DNA of 64,000 nt from the NCBI GenBank assembly GCA_958295695.1, contig OY282363.1, positions 434,001-498,000 of the forward strand, in the 5' to 3' direction. The translations under genes and the position numbers were made by a program. Positions 54,164 to 63,182 of the stretch are shown here, in pieces. The notes under the pieces are model-generated. The model had not been told where the DNA came from and made no database searches. It worked only from the letters and a program-made list of their open reading frames with translations. This DNA comes from an uncultured Alphaproteobacteria bacterium. GTDB taxonomy: Bacteria > Pseudomonadota > Alphaproteobacteria > SP197. Position 1 is the stretch's first letter. The number at the start of each line of letters is the position of its first letter.

Positions 54164-55518
54164 GCGGCGAACGCCGCCTCCACGGCCTTGCCCAGGCGCA
54201 GGAGCGCCTCCTCGCCGTGCGGGCGCTGCATGAGCATCAGGCCGGCGGGCAGGCCGAGGTCGTCCCTGCCGCAGGGCAGGGTGAGCGCGCAGAGTTTCGC
54301 GAGGTTGCCGGGCGTGGTGTTCCTCAGGGCCGTCGCGTTCGCCCCCGTGTAGGCCCGGATGTCGTCGACCAGCTCGGCGATCGGCGGCGGCGGCGCCGGC
54401 ACGGTGGGCGCGATCATGGCGTCGCAGCCCGCGAGCTTGCGGTGGAGCGAGGCGGCCAGTTCGTCGAGCCGGCGCATCAGGCGCAGGAGGCCGTGGCCCG
54501 TCTGCCCCATGCCCGAACGGAAGCGCGGCAGCATGGGGGCGTAGATCAGGTCCGGGTCGGCCTCGACCACCTCGGACCAGCACGACCAGGCGTCGGCCGC
54601 GACGAGCCCGCCCATGGAGGCCATGGCCCGCATGGCCTCGGCGAGCTCGGGCGAGTCGCGCCATTCGACCGTCGCGCCCGCGGCCTCGAGCGCGGCGACG
54701 GCCTCGCGGCAGGCGCGGTCGACGCCGGGGTCGACGCCGGACCACAGCGGGTCCCGGACGGCGACGAGGAGGCGGCCCCGGAGGTTCGCGCCCTCAAGGT
54801 CGGCCATGGGCCGGCCCGACAGGACCGACCAGGCCGCCGCGGCGTCGGCGGCGTCGGCGGTCAGCGGCCCGACGGTGTCGAGCAGGGGCGAGAGCGGCAG
54901 GACGCCGTCCATGGGCAGCGCGCCGACGGTGGTTTTCAGGCCCGTCACCCCGTTGACCGAGGCGGGAATGCGCACCGATCCGCCCGTGTCGCTGCCGATG
55001 GCGATGGGCCCCAGGCCGCGCGCCACGGCGACCGCCGCGCCGGACGACGAACCGCCGGGGACGCGCGGCGTCACGGGATCCCGGGCGTTCGCGGGCGTGC
55101 CGTGGGTCGTGTTGACGCCGAGTCCTGAGAAGGCGAACTCGGTCATGTTGGTCTTGCCCAGGAAGACGGCGCCGGCGTGGGTCGCGCGGGCCAGCAGCGC
55201 CGCGTCGCGTCCGGGCACGCGGCCCCGCAACGCCTTGGTCGCCATGGTCGTCTCGACGCCGGCGACATCGGCGAGGTCCTTCCAGGAGACCGGCACGCCG
55301 TCGAGCGGTCCTCGCCTCAGCCCGGCCCTCTGGCGCGCGCGGGCCGCCGCCGCCTCGACGCGGGTGCGGTCCTCGGCCATGCGGATGAACACCAGCCCGT
55401 CGGGGTCCTCGGCGGCGATGCGCCCGAGGAAGAACTCGGCGAGGTCGACCGGGTCGATCGCGCCCGCCCCGATCGCCGCGCCGAGCTCCAGCCCCGTCAT
55501 CCCGTGCCACGCCGTCAT
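54160..55518 (-). CDS. Amidase signature (AS) family enzyme
   Basis: Serine amidase of 452 residues. The AS triad is visible: Lys in SWKDLADVAG, cis-Ser in GGSSSGAAVAVARG, and the nucleophile Ser in GSDTGGSVRIPA. The rest follows the family (KTNMTEFAFSGLGVNTTHGTP; GLPAGLMLMQRPHGEE). It hydrolyses an amide, possibly an indole-acetamide, urea-like or aryl amide; the substrate is open. Not the GatA subunit, as the flanking genes and sequence differ. Divergent from the ubiH-type gene. Confidence 0.9.
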   Translation of the reverse strand: MTAWHGMTGLELGAAIGAGAIDPVDLAEFFLGRIAAEDPDGLVFIRMAEDRTRVEAAAARARQRAGLRRGPLDGVPVSWKDLADVAGVETTMATKALRGRVPGRDAALLARATHAGAVFLGKTNMTEFAFSGLGVNTTHGTPANARDPVTPRVPGGSSSGAAVAVARGLGPIAIGSDTGGSVRIPASVNGVTGLKTTVGALPMDGVLPLSPLLDTVGPLTADAADAAAAWSVLSGRPMADLEGANLRGRLLVAVRDPLWSGVDPGVDRACREAVAALEAAGATVEWRDSPELAEAMRAMASMGGLVAADAWSCWSEVVEADPDLIYAPMLPRFRSGMGQTGHGLLRLMRRLDELAASLHRKLAGCDAMIAPTVPAPPPPIAELVDDIRAYTGANATALRNTTPGNLAKLCALTLPCGRDDLGLPAGLMLMQRPHGEEALLRLGKAVEAAFAA

Positions 55519-55646
55519 GGTCGCTCCCCCGCCCGGCCGCGCCGCTCCACCGTGGAACGTATCCGTTCCGCGTGGACGCGCTCCAGTTTCTTTTCGCCCA
55601 CGGCCGGCCGGGGGCGGTGATGACAGGGCCGGAGCGCCGGTGTTGA

Positions 55647-56867
55647 ATGCCCGCCATGGAGCGGCGCTTCGACATCGCCGTGGTCGGCGGCGGCCTGAGC
55701 GGGATGACCGCGGCGCTGGCGCTCGCGCGCGCCGGCTTCTCGGTCGCCGCGATCGAGCGCGGCGAACCCGGCCGGGTGCTCGCCGACGCCTTCGACGGCC
55801 GCGCCTCGTCGGTCGCCTACGGCTCCAGGCTGGTGCTGGAGGCCCTCGGCGCCTGGGAGCGGATGGCGTCCCACGCCCAGCCGATCCTGGAGATCCGCGT
55901 CTCGGACCGCGACGCGCCGCTGTTCCTGCACTACGACCACGCCGACGTGGGCGACCATCCGCTGGGCTGGATCGTGGAGAACCGCTTCATCCGCCGCGCG
56001 CTCGCCGCGGCCGTCGCGGAGACGGGCGGCGTCGAGGTCGTCGCGCCCGCCGAGGTCGTCGCCATGACGCGCGACGACGCCGGCGCGGCCCTGACGCTCG
56101 GCGACGGCGCGCGGATCGTCTGCCGGCTGGCGGTCGCCTGCGACGGCAAGGCGTCGCCGCTGCGCGCCATGGCCGGGATCCCGGCTTGGCGCCGGGCCTA
56201 CGGCCAGACCGCCATCGTCTGCACGGTGCGCCACGAGAGGCCCCACCGGGGCGTCGCCCACGAGCGGTTCCTGCCCGGCGGCCCCTTCGCGATCCTGCCG
56301 CTGCCGGGCGGGATGTCCTCGCTGGTCTGGACCGAGAGGGACGCCATCGCGCGCCGGGTCCTGGAGCTCGACCGGGAACGCTTCCTCGAGGAGGTCGCCT
56401 GGCGTTTCGGCGACTTCCTCGGCGCGCTGGAGCTCGCCGGCCCGGTGTGGAGCCATCCCGTCGGCCTCGTGCTGGCGGCGCGGCTCACGGACCGCGGGCT
56501 GGCGCTGGTGGGCGACGCGGCGCACGCCATCCATCCCATCGCCGGCCAGGGCTACAACCTCGGCGTCCGCGATGTCGCCGTGCTGGCCGAGGCGCTCGTC
56601 GACGGCCGCCGGCTCGGACTCGGCGCGGGCGATGGCGGCCCGCTCGAGGCCTACGCCCGCCGCCGGCGCGCGGACGCCATGGCGTTCGTCTGCGTGACCG
56701 ACGGCCTCAACCGGCTCTTCTCCAACCGGCTGGCGCCCGTCGTCCTGGCGCGTGGCCTGGGGCTGGCCGCCGTGGACCGCCTGCCGCCGCTCAAGCGCCT
56801 GTTCATGCGCCACGCCATGGGCACGGTCGGCAGGCTGCCGCGGCTGATGCGGGGCGAGGCGCTCTAG
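55647..56867 (+). CDS. UbiH/UbiF-family FAD-dependent monooxygenase
   Basis: Ring hydroxylase for ubiquinone synthesis, 406 residues. FAD motif VVGGGLSGMTAALALARAGF near residue 13, the second motif GDAAHAIHPIAGQGYNLGVRD, and VACDGKASPLR (DG motif). The start could be ATG 55647 or 55656. Its TAG stop overlaps the convergent MFS stop within CTAG. In relatives ubiH lies near the aminotransferase-ftsK pair. Which ring position it hydroxylates cannot be told. Confidence 0.9.
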   Translation: MPAMERRFDIAVVGGGLSGMTAALALARAGFSVAAIERGEPGRVLADAFDGRASSVAYGSRLVLEALGAWERMASHAQPILEIRVSDRDAPLFLHYDHADVGDHPLGWIVENRFIRRALAAAVAETGGVEVVAPAEVVAMTRDDAGAALTLGDGARIVCRLAVACDGKASPLRAMAGIPAWRRAYGQTAIVCTVRHERPHRGVAHERFLPGGPFAILPLPGGMSSLVWTERDAIARRVLELDRERFLEEVAWRFGDFLGALELAGPVWSHPVGLVLAARLTDRGLALVGDAAHAIHPIAGQGYNLGVRDVAVLAEALVDGRRLGLGAGDGGPLEAYARRRRADAMAFVCVTDGLNRLFSNRLAPVVLARGLGLAAVDRLPPLKRLFMRHAMGTVGRLPRLMRGEAL

Positions 56868-58156
56868 GCTTTTTCGCTCGCGCCGGCCGGTTCCGGCACG
56901 CCCCGCAGCGCCAGGAGGCCCGCGGCCATCAGGACGACGATGACGGCCATGCCGAGGCGCTGGCTGTCGGTGGCGTAGGCGACCGCGCCCACCAGCAAAG
57001 GCCCGGCGAAGCTGGTGAGCTTTCCCGAAAGCGCGAAGAAGCCGAACATCTCGGCCGTCATCTCCGGCGGCGCCAGACGCGCCATCAGCGAGCGGCTGGC
57101 CGACTGCACGGGACCGACGAAGAGGCCCAGGACGAGGCCCAGGATCCAGAACCAGAGCGCCGACTGCACGAGCAGGATCGCGGCGCTCGCGGCGATCAGG
57201 CAGGCGAGCGACAGCGCGAGCGTCCGTCTCGCGCCCGCGCGGTCGTCCATCCAGGCGAAGCCCGCCGCCCCGAGGCCCGCCGCGACGTTGAGCGCGATCG
57301 CGAAGGTGAGCACGCCTTCCTCGTCCATCGCGAGCGTGGTGGCGGCGTAGACCCCGCCCAGCGCGAACAGCGTGTTGAGGCCGTCGATGTAGAGCAGGCG
57401 GGCGATCAGGAAGCGCGCGACGATCCGGTGGCGGCGCAGCTCGCGCCCGGTCTCGACCAGGCGGGCGAGGCCCCGCCGGACGGACTCGGAGAACGCGGCC
57501 CGCGACGACCGCCGGTCCGGCGTCCAGACGAAGAACGGCCAGGCGAAAACGACGAACCACAGAGCGACCAGCGGCGCCACGGCGCGGACATGCTCGCTCG
57601 CGCCCCTGTCGAGGCCGAAGGGCGCGGGCTCGGCCATGACGAGGACCGCCAGGGCGAGCGCCAGGCAGGCGATGCCGCCGGCGTAGCCCAGCCCCCAGGC
57701 CCAGCCCGAGAGCCGCCCCATGCGCCGCGTGTCGGCGAGGTCGGGCAGCATGGCGTTGTAGAAGACGGTGGCGGTCTCGAAGCCGAAGTTGACCAGCGCC
57801 ACCAGCGCGAGCATGGGCAGGATCCAGCGCTCCTCCGGCGCGCAGAACCAGAGCAGGGCGGTCGCGACGACGGTGACGAGGCTGAAGGCCGCGATCCAGG
57901 GCTTGCGCCCGCCGGCCGCGTCGGCGACGGCGCCGGCGACCGGCGCGACGAGCGCGACCGCCAGCGCCGAGAGCGCGATGCCCCAGCTCCACAGCGCCAG
58001 GCCGGTGGCCTCGTCGCCCGCGACGGCGCGGGCGAAATAGGGCGCGAAGACGAAAGTCACGACCACCGTGGGCGTGGGCGAATTGGCCCAGTCGAACAGG
58101 CACCAAGCGGCGACCCCCTTGCGGTCGAGGGGCCGGTCGAGGGGGACGCGGGTCAT
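56864..58156 (-). CDS. MFS transporter, UMF1/BtlA (Atg22-like) family
   Basis: Inner-membrane transporter of 430 residues with about 12 helices. AAWCLFDWANSPTPTVV near residue 17 is the UMF1/Atg22 signature, followed by APVAGAVADAAGGRKPWI and FGFETATVFYNAMLPDLA, GPVQSASRSLMARLAPPEM. The substrate is unknown; amino acid or metabolite efflux is assumed. ATG 58156 matches the family start. The gap to tRNA-Gly, 58157-58378, contains no gene. Confidence 0.88.
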   Translation of the reverse strand: MTRVPLDRPLDRKGVAAWCLFDWANSPTPTVVVTFVFAPYFARAVAGDEATGLALWSWGIALSALAVALVAPVAGAVADAAGGRKPWIAAFSLVTVVATALLWFCAPEERWILPMLALVALVNFGFETATVFYNAMLPDLADTRRMGRLSGWAWGLGYAGGIACLALALAVLVMAEPAPFGLDRGASEHVRAVAPLVALWFVVFAWPFFVWTPDRRSSRAAFSESVRRGLARLVETGRELRRHRIVARFLIARLLYIDGLNTLFALGGVYAATTLAMDEEGVLTFAIALNVAAGLGAAGFAWMDDRAGARRTLALSLACLIAASAAILLVQSALWFWILGLVLGLFVGPVQSASRSLMARLAPPEMTAEMFGFFALSGKLTSFAGPLLVGAVAYATDSQRLGMAVIVVLMAAGLLALRGVPEPAGASEKA

Positions 58157-58378
58157 CGGCGCTCCGGAACGGGCGGCGCAGTCTACCGGGAGCCGACGCC
58201 GCTGGCGACCGGAGGCGTTCCGGCCCGTCGGGGTCCACGACATCCAGCGGGAGCCGAAGGGCCTTCGAGCTGGCGCGCCGCTCGGTCATTCCGAGACCCG
58301 CCAGCCACAAGGCCGCGTCCCGACCTTCCGGGACATGAACAACGCATGCCCGGGCGCCACCGCCGCCGTCCGGGACAC

Positions 58379-58453
58379 TGGAGCGGGCGATGAGATTCGA
58401 ACTCACGACCCCAACCTTGGCAAGGTTGTGCTCTACCCCTGAGCTACGCCCGC
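58379..58453 (-). tRNA. tRNA-Gly (anticodon GCC)
   Basis: Full cloverleaf of 75 bases with encoded CCA: 7-bp acceptor stem GCGGGCG/CGCCCGC, D stem GCTC/GAGC with loop AGGGGTA, anticodon stem CAACC/GGTTG with loop TTGCCAA, T stem GTGAG/CTCAT with loop TTCGAAT, discriminator T then CCA. It reads GGC and GGT codons. Confidence 0.97.
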
Positions 58454-58463
58454 CCGCGCGCCG

Positions 58464-58491
58464 CCTTCGCCGGTTTTCCGAACGGCGAAGG
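58464..58491. repeat. Inverted repeat between tRNA-Gly and lyase gene
   Basis: Nine-base arms CCTTCGCCG (58464-58472) and CGGCGAAGG (58483-58491) around a ten-base loop, in the divergent region upstream of both genes. It could be an operator or just a hairpin; there is no T run. Confidence 0.5.
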
Positions 58492-58556
58492 GCGCTCCCT
58501 ATAGCAGATCGCGCGCCCCGCGCAAGCGCTTGCGCGGATCCGGCGGGGGCGCGACG

Positions 58557-59462
58557 ATGGCGGCCATGAGCGGGACGGCGGGCGGCCGGGCGCGGGCCCG
58601 GCGCAGCTTCATCTTCATGCCCGGCCTCAAGCCGGAGATGTTCCCGAAGGCCGTGGCCTCGGGGGCCGACATCGTGTGCGTCGACCTTGAGGACGCCATC
58701 CATCCCGGCGACAAGGACGAGGCCCGCGAGCGGACGCTGACGTTGATGGCCGCGAGGCCGGACGCGGGCGCGGCCGAGACGGTGGTGCGGGTCAACGCGC
58801 TGCGTACGCCGGCGGGCCTCGCCGACCTCGCCGCCGTCATCGGGGCGGGCGCGGACGGCCCGCCCTCGCTCATGCTGCCCAAGGTCGCCTCGGCCGACGA
58901 GGTCGCGCTGGTCTCGGACCTGCTCGACGACGCCGGGCTCGCCACCGCGCTCCACGTCATCGTCGAATCGGCGGCGGGGCTGGAGGCCGCGCCGGCCATC
59001 GCCCGGGCCAGCCCGCGGGTCCGGGCGCTCTTCTTCGGGGCGGTCGACTATTCGTCCGACATCGGCGCGAGGAACGCCTGGGAGCCGCTGCTCTACGCCC
59101 GCTCGCGGCTGGTCGCGGCCGCCATGGCGGCCGGGCTCGACGCGATCGACGTGCCCTGGCTCGATCTCGAGGACCTCGACGGCATGCGCGCCGAGGCCGA
59201 GGCGAGCCGGGCGCTGGGCTTCGTCGGCAAGGGCGCGATCCATCCCCGGCAGATCGCCCCGCTCCACGCGGTCTTCAGCCCGTCGGCCGACGAAGTCGCG
59301 CACGCGCGCCGCGTCGTCGCGGCCTTCGAGGAGGCGGGAACCGGCCTCGTCGTGATCGACGGCAAGCTCGTCGAGAAGCCCGTGCTGCGGGCCATGGAGC
59401 GGGTCCTGGAACGGGCGCGGCGGCTCGGCCAAGAGGTTCCGGGAAAACCGGAAACGCTCTAG
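58557..59462 (+). CDS. HpcH/HpaI-family CoA ester lyase (CitE/malyl-CoA lyase-like)
   Basis: Cleaves or hydrolyses a beta-hydroxyacyl-CoA such as citramalyl- or malyl-CoA; 301 residues. RSFIFMPGLKPEMFPKA near residue 20, CVDLEDAIHPGDKDEAR, RVNALRTP, and LMLPKVASADEV match CitE-like stand-alone lyases, with Glu in VIVESAAGL and Asp in FGAVDYSSDIG for Mg2+. An ATG nine bases later is an alternative start. The next gene starts 11 bases after its stop. Confidence 0.9.
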   Translation: MAAMSGTAGGRARARRSFIFMPGLKPEMFPKAVASGADIVCVDLEDAIHPGDKDEARERTLTLMAARPDAGAAETVVRVNALRTPAGLADLAAVIGAGADGPPSLMLPKVASADEVALVSDLLDDAGLATALHVIVESAAGLEAAPAIARASPRVRALFFGAVDYSSDIGARNAWEPLLYARSRLVAAAMAAGLDAIDVPWLDLEDLDGMRAEAEASRALGFVGKGAIHPRQIAPLHAVFSPSADEVAHARRVVAAFEEAGTGLVVIDGKLVEKPVLRAMERVLERARRLGQEVPGKPETL

Positions 59463-59473
59463 AAATCCGCCCC

Positions 59474-59980
59474 ATGGCCGCGACGGAACGAGACCTGCTG
59501 GCCCGGCTCGACGCGCTGGGGATCGAGCACGTCACCCATCGCCATCCCGCCGTGTTCACGGTCGCGGAGGCGCGGGAGCACTGCGGACACCTGCCGGGCC
59601 GCCACTGCAAGAACCTGTTCCTGAAGGACAGGAAGGGCGCGCTCTGGCTCGTCGTGGCGCGCGACGACGCGCCGATCGCGCTGAAGGGGCTCGACAAGCG
59701 GATCGGCTCCGCGCGGCTGAGCTTCGCCAGCGCCGCGCTCCTCGGCGAGGCGCTGGGCGTGGCGCCCGGCGCGGTGACGCCCTTCGCGCTCATCAACGAC
59801 GCCGGGCGCCGCGTCAACGTGGTGCTCGACGAGGCGATGATGGCGTCGGACTTGGTGAACTACCACCCGCTCACGAACGAGGCGACCACCGCGCTCACGC
59901 CCGGGGCGCTGCTCGCCTTCATCCGCGCCTGCGGCCACGTTCCGCGCGTCGTGAATGTCGATGCGCCCGAGGCCGCCTGA
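59474..59980 (+). CDS. Prolyl-tRNA editing protein ProX/YbaK family (ProXp-Ala type)
   Basis: Trans-editing deacylase that clears mischarged Ala-tRNA(Pro); 168 residues. EHVTHRHPAVFTVAEAREH, GRHCKNLFLKDRKGALWLV (catalytic Lys region) and NYHPLTNEATTALTP are the ProXp-Ala/PrdX marks. Located immediately after the lyase gene and before the thioredoxin gene, all on one strand. Confidence 0.92.
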   Translation: MAATERDLLARLDALGIEHVTHRHPAVFTVAEAREHCGHLPGRHCKNLFLKDRKGALWLVVARDDAPIALKGLDKRIGSARLSFASAALLGEALGVAPGAVTPFALINDAGRRVNVVLDEAMMASDLVNYHPLTNEATTALTPGALLAFIRACGHVPRVVNVDAPEAA

Positions 59981-60056
59981 AGCCTCTCCCTTGCGTTCGC
60001 GGGGGCGATCCGCCATCTATCGGACGACACCCGGCCCGGACGGAAAGGCGGCGACC

Positions 60057-60971
60057 ATGGCGATCATCATCGGAGAGGGCGGCGGTCCCGCCGCGGAGGC
60101 GGACGGCGGCGGCGCGGCTCCGGACGTCACCGCCGAGACCTTCCAGGCCGAGGTGCTGGAGGCGTCCCGCGACCGGCCCGTGATCGTCGATCTCTGGGCC
60201 CCTTGGTGCGGGCCCTGCAAGCAGATCGCCCCGGTGCTGGAGAAGGTCGCGAAGGCCGCCCAGGGCAAGGTGAAGCTGGTCAAGATCAACATCGACGAGG
60301 AGCCCCAGATCGCGCAGGCGCTCAGGGTGCGGTCGATCCCCGCGGTCTTCGCCTTCGACAAGGGCCAGCCGGTCGACGGCTTCGTCGGCGTCCAGCCCGA
60401 AAGCCAGATCAAGGCCTTCGTCGAGCGCCTCGCCGGCGCGATCGGCCCGAGCCCGGTCGAGCAGGCGCTGGAGCAGGCCGACGCGGCGCTCGAGGCCGGA
60501 GAGGCCCAGCAGGCCGCCGAGCTCTACCGGCAGGTCGTGGCGCACGAGGACGACAACGCGGACGCCATCGCGGGCCTCGCCCGCGCCCTGATCGCCCTGG
60601 GCCGCGCCGACGAGGTCGCCCCGCTCCTCGAGGCGCTCGACGACGAGACCGCCGCGGACGACAGGATCCAGGGCGTGAAGGCGCAGCTCGAGCTCATGGC
60701 GGGCGCGGGAGGCGACCTCGCGGGCCTGGAGGCGAAGGTCGCGGCCGACGGCGGCGATCTCGACGCCCGCCTCGAGCTCGCCCGGGCCTACGCCGCGGCC
60801 GACCGGCGCGAGGAGGCGGTCGACCAGCTCATCGCCATCGTCGAGATCGCGCGCGACTGGAACGACGGGATCGCGCGCGCCGAACTGGTCAGGTTCTTCG
60901 ATGCCTGGGGACCGGCCGACGAGGCCACCCTGGACGGCCGGCGCAGGCTTTCCGCGGCCTGGTTCCGTTGA
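60057..60971 (+). CDS. Thioredoxin-TPR co-chaperone, CnoX/YbbN-like
   Basis: Thioredoxin domain (about residues 20-125) with active site WAPWCGPCKQIAPVLEKV and the cis-Pro in RSIPAVFAF, fused to TPR-like helical repeats (ALEAGEAQQAAELYRQVV and onwards), total 304 residues. This is the CnoX/YbbN layout that protects and hands over substrates to chaperonin; the CGPC suggests it keeps redox activity, unlike E. coli CnoX. It precedes the LON-domain gene. Confidence 0.9.
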   Translation: MAIIIGEGGGPAAEADGGGAAPDVTAETFQAEVLEASRDRPVIVDLWAPWCGPCKQIAPVLEKVAKAAQGKVKLVKINIDEEPQIAQALRVRSIPAVFAFDKGQPVDGFVGVQPESQIKAFVERLAGAIGPSPVEQALEQADAALEAGEAQQAAELYRQVVAHEDDNADAIAGLARALIALGRADEVAPLLEALDDETAADDRIQGVKAQLELMAGAGGDLAGLEAKVAADGGDLDARLELARAYAAADRREEAVDQLIAIVEIARDWNDGIARAELVRFFDAWGPADEATLDGRRRLSAAWFR

Positions 60972-61035
60972 CCGGACCCCGGACGCCGGCCCCGCGGGTC
61001 TCCCGCCGCCGCGGACGGCGGGATGGGGCGAGGGG

Positions 61036-61701
61036 ATGACCGGGTTCCCCTACTACCGCTCGATCGACGCATTGCCGGGGACGATCCCGATCTTTCCGCT
61101 GCCGGGCGCCCTGCTGCTGCCGCGCGGCGCGCTGCCGCTCAACATCTTCGAGCCGCGCTATCTCGCCATGGTCGAGGACGCGCTCAAGGGCGAGCGGCTG
61201 ATCGGCATGATCCAGCCCGACGAGGAGGCGGAGGACATCGGCCGGGCCCACTGCTTCTCCATCGGCTGCGCGGGCCGCATCACCCGGTTCACCGAGACCG
61301 ACGACGGCCGTTTCCTCATCACGCTGGCCGGCGTCGCCCGCTTCCGCATGGCGCGCGAGCTGCCCGGGGCCGACGGCGGATACCGGCTGGTCGAGGCGGA
61401 CTTCGCGCCCTTCGGCGACGACCTGCGCTCCCGGGGCGGCGCCGGGGCGATCGAGCGCGACGCGCTGATCGCCCATCTCAAGGCCTTCTTCCGGCGCAAG
61501 CGGATCGACGCCGACTGGGAGGCGATCGGGAAGGCCGACGACGAGAGCCTGGTCACGGCGCTTTCCATGGTCTGCCCGTTCCAGCCGCCGGAGAAGCAGG
61601 CGCTGCTGGAGGCGGCCGACTTCGTCGCCCGCGCCCGGACCCTCGCGGCGCTGCTCCAGATGGGCGGCGAAGGCGACGAGGACGACGCGACGCGGCAATA
61701 G
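61036..61701 (+). CDS. LON peptidase substrate-binding domain protein
   Basis: Stand-alone Lon N-terminal domain of 221 residues without ATPase or protease parts. IPIFPLPGALLLPRGALPLNIFEPRYLAM near residue 18, GMIQPD, IGCAGRITRFTETDDGR and a helical C-terminus match. Function is not settled; it consistently lies between thioredoxin and Trm112 genes. GAGGGG before ATG 61036. Confidence 0.9.
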   Translation: MTGFPYYRSIDALPGTIPIFPLPGALLLPRGALPLNIFEPRYLAMVEDALKGERLIGMIQPDEEAEDIGRAHCFSIGCAGRITRFTETDDGRFLITLAGVARFRMARELPGADGGYRLVEADFAPFGDDLRSRGGAGAIERDALIAHLKAFFRRKRIDADWEAIGKADDESLVTALSMVCPFQPPEKQALLEAADFVARARTLAALLQMGGEGDEDDATRQ

Positions 61702-61735
61702 CGCGACGCGCGGCTACAAAAAGGGAAGCTCCGCC

Positions 61736-62441
61736 ATGCAAGGATTCAAGAGCGGCGTCGCCGAACGGCTCCGTCACTGATGTCTATCGGCTGATCGACC
61801 CGAGGGACGGTCGGACCTTCTACATCGGGAAGGGACAGGGAGACCGGATATTCGGCCATGTCAAGGCAACGCCCGGGCTCGAGGGCGAGGAGAACGAGGC
61901 GGACATGAAGATCGGGACCATCCGGGAAATCAGGCGTGCGGGGCTGGCTGTCACGCACGTCATACACCGCCACGGGTTGAGCGAAGCGGCGGCGAAGGAG
62001 GTCGAGGCCGCTCTTATCGACTATACGCCGGGACTCGCCAACATCACCCCCGGTTCCGGAAAGGAACGAGGACCTGCCAACGCCGTCCAACTCGACAAGC
62101 TCTATGCGCGAGAGACCATGGAACCCGATCCCGGCCACAAGCTGCTCTACCTCAAGACCAGAGACGATAGGATGAAGGAAAGAGGAAGTCTCTACGAGGC
62201 CGTTCGCGAGGCGTGGAAGGTGAATCTAGAAACAGCCAAGGATGCCGATCACGTCATCGCCGTGATCAAAAATGTGTGCCGAGGCGTGTTCGAGCCGAAG
62301 GAGTGGAAACCGGTCCCCGACCGCCCCGGTAGGTATGGGTTCGACGGCAAGGAAGTGGTCGGCGATGTCGCGACCGCGTATGTCGGCAAACTCGTTCCCG
62401 AGGACAAGCGGGGCCGGTCGGAAAAGCAGTATAGCCGGTAA
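61736..62441 (+). pseudogene. GIY-YIG nuclease-domain protein (LEM3/COG3680-like), frameshifted
   Basis: ATG 61736 starts MQGFKSGVAERLRH but hits TGA at 61778-61780. The family continues one frame over: VYRLIDPRDGRTFYIGKGQG (GIY-YIG variant), KIGTIREIRRAGL, VTHVIHRHGLSEAAAKEVEAALID and a C-terminal domain with YLKTRDDRMKERG, ending 62441. CACTGATGTC where CACTATGTC is expected points to one inserted G at 61779. AT-richer codons than its neighbours indicate transfer. It lies between LON and Trm112 genes, normally adjacent. Confidence 0.8.
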
Positions 62442-62559
62442 TCCGACGTTTGGCGGCGCGATCGACGTCGTGTTTTCAGACGAGACGCGGGGATCGTTTC
62501 GGGAGGCCGCCCGGATCGCGTAGAGTGGGGCGCGGACGCAACCCCGGAAGGGCATCGCC

Positions 62560-62751
62560 ATGAACGACGCGGGCGTCGACCCGAAGCTTCTCGAAATCCT
62601 CGTCTGCCCGCTGACCAAGGGGCCGCTCGCCTACGACCGGGAGCGCCGGGAACTGGTGAGCGAGCAGGCGGGGCTGGCCTACCCGATCCGCGACGGCATC
62701 CCCATCATGCTGGTCGACGAGGCGCGGCGGCTGGACGGGGACGAGACGTGA
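62560..62751 (+). CDS. Trm112 family protein
   Basis: Small protein of 63 residues related to the methyltransferase activator Trm112. [19 protein letters not shown] and [18 protein letters not shown] are the family core; only one Cys of the zinc-type pairs is kept. GGAAGGGC lies before ATG 62560. Its stop overlaps the next GTG start (GTGA). Confidence 0.92.
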   Translation: MNDAGVDPKLLEILVCPLTKGPLAYDRERRELVSEQAGLAYPIRDGIPIMLVDEARRLDGDET

Positions 62752-63125
62752 AGATGGAAGCGGAGCCGACGCGGCGTTGGCCGGTCGAGATCCGGCTCAA
62801 GTCCGCCGAGAAGGTGCTGGAAGTCGATTTCGACGACGGCGCGCGCTTCGCGCTGCCCGCCGAGCTGCTGCGGGTCGAAAGCCCGTCGGCCGAGGTCCAG
62901 GGCCACGGCGCGGGCGGCAAGAAGACCATCGCGGGCCGCCGCCACGTCGGCATCGTGACCGTCGAGCCGGTCGGCAACTACGCCATCAGGATCGTCTTCG
63001 ACGACCTGCACGACACCGGCCTCTTCTCGTGGAACACCCTCTACGACCTGGGCGCCGGCCGGGAAGCGGTCTGGCGGGCCTACCTGGACCGCCTGGAGAA
63101 GGAAGGGCTGAGCCGCGACCCCTGA
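62748..63125 (+). CDS. DUF971 (gamma-butyrobetaine hydroxylase N-terminal-like) protein
   Basis: A 125-residue protein with [41 protein letters not shown], and [19 protein letters not shown] then LYDLG, the DUF971 fold. In bacteria it is linked to Fe-S cluster work (MRP/ApbC-associated), a family-level inference. The start may be GTG 62748, overlapping the Trm112 stop, or ATG 62754. Confidence 0.9.
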   Translation: MKMEAEPTRRWPVEIRLKSAEKVLEVDFDDGARFALPAELLRVESPSAEVQGHGAGGKKTIAGRRHVGIVTVEPVGNYAIRIVFDDLHDTGLFSWNTLYDLGAGREAVWRAYLDRLEKEGLSRDP

Positions 63126-63157
63126 ATCGCGAGGCCCGGCCGCGGTCGCGGTCCGTC

Positions 63158-63181
63158 GCGGGTCCGCCGGAACGGACCCGC
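63158..63181. terminator. Hairpin between convergent genes
   Basis: Arms GCGGGTCCG (63158-63166) and CGGACCCGC (63173-63181) around a six-base loop, between the DUF971 stop and the end of the methyltransferase remnant. It may stop transcription from both sides, but lacks a T run. Confidence 0.45.
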
Positions 63182-63182
63182 C

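Noticed and set aside
61736..61800. TGA at 61778-61780 as a selenocysteine codon, since selAB are present.
   Set aside because: The conserved GIY-YIG domain continues in a different frame, so a one-base insertion explains it, not readthrough.
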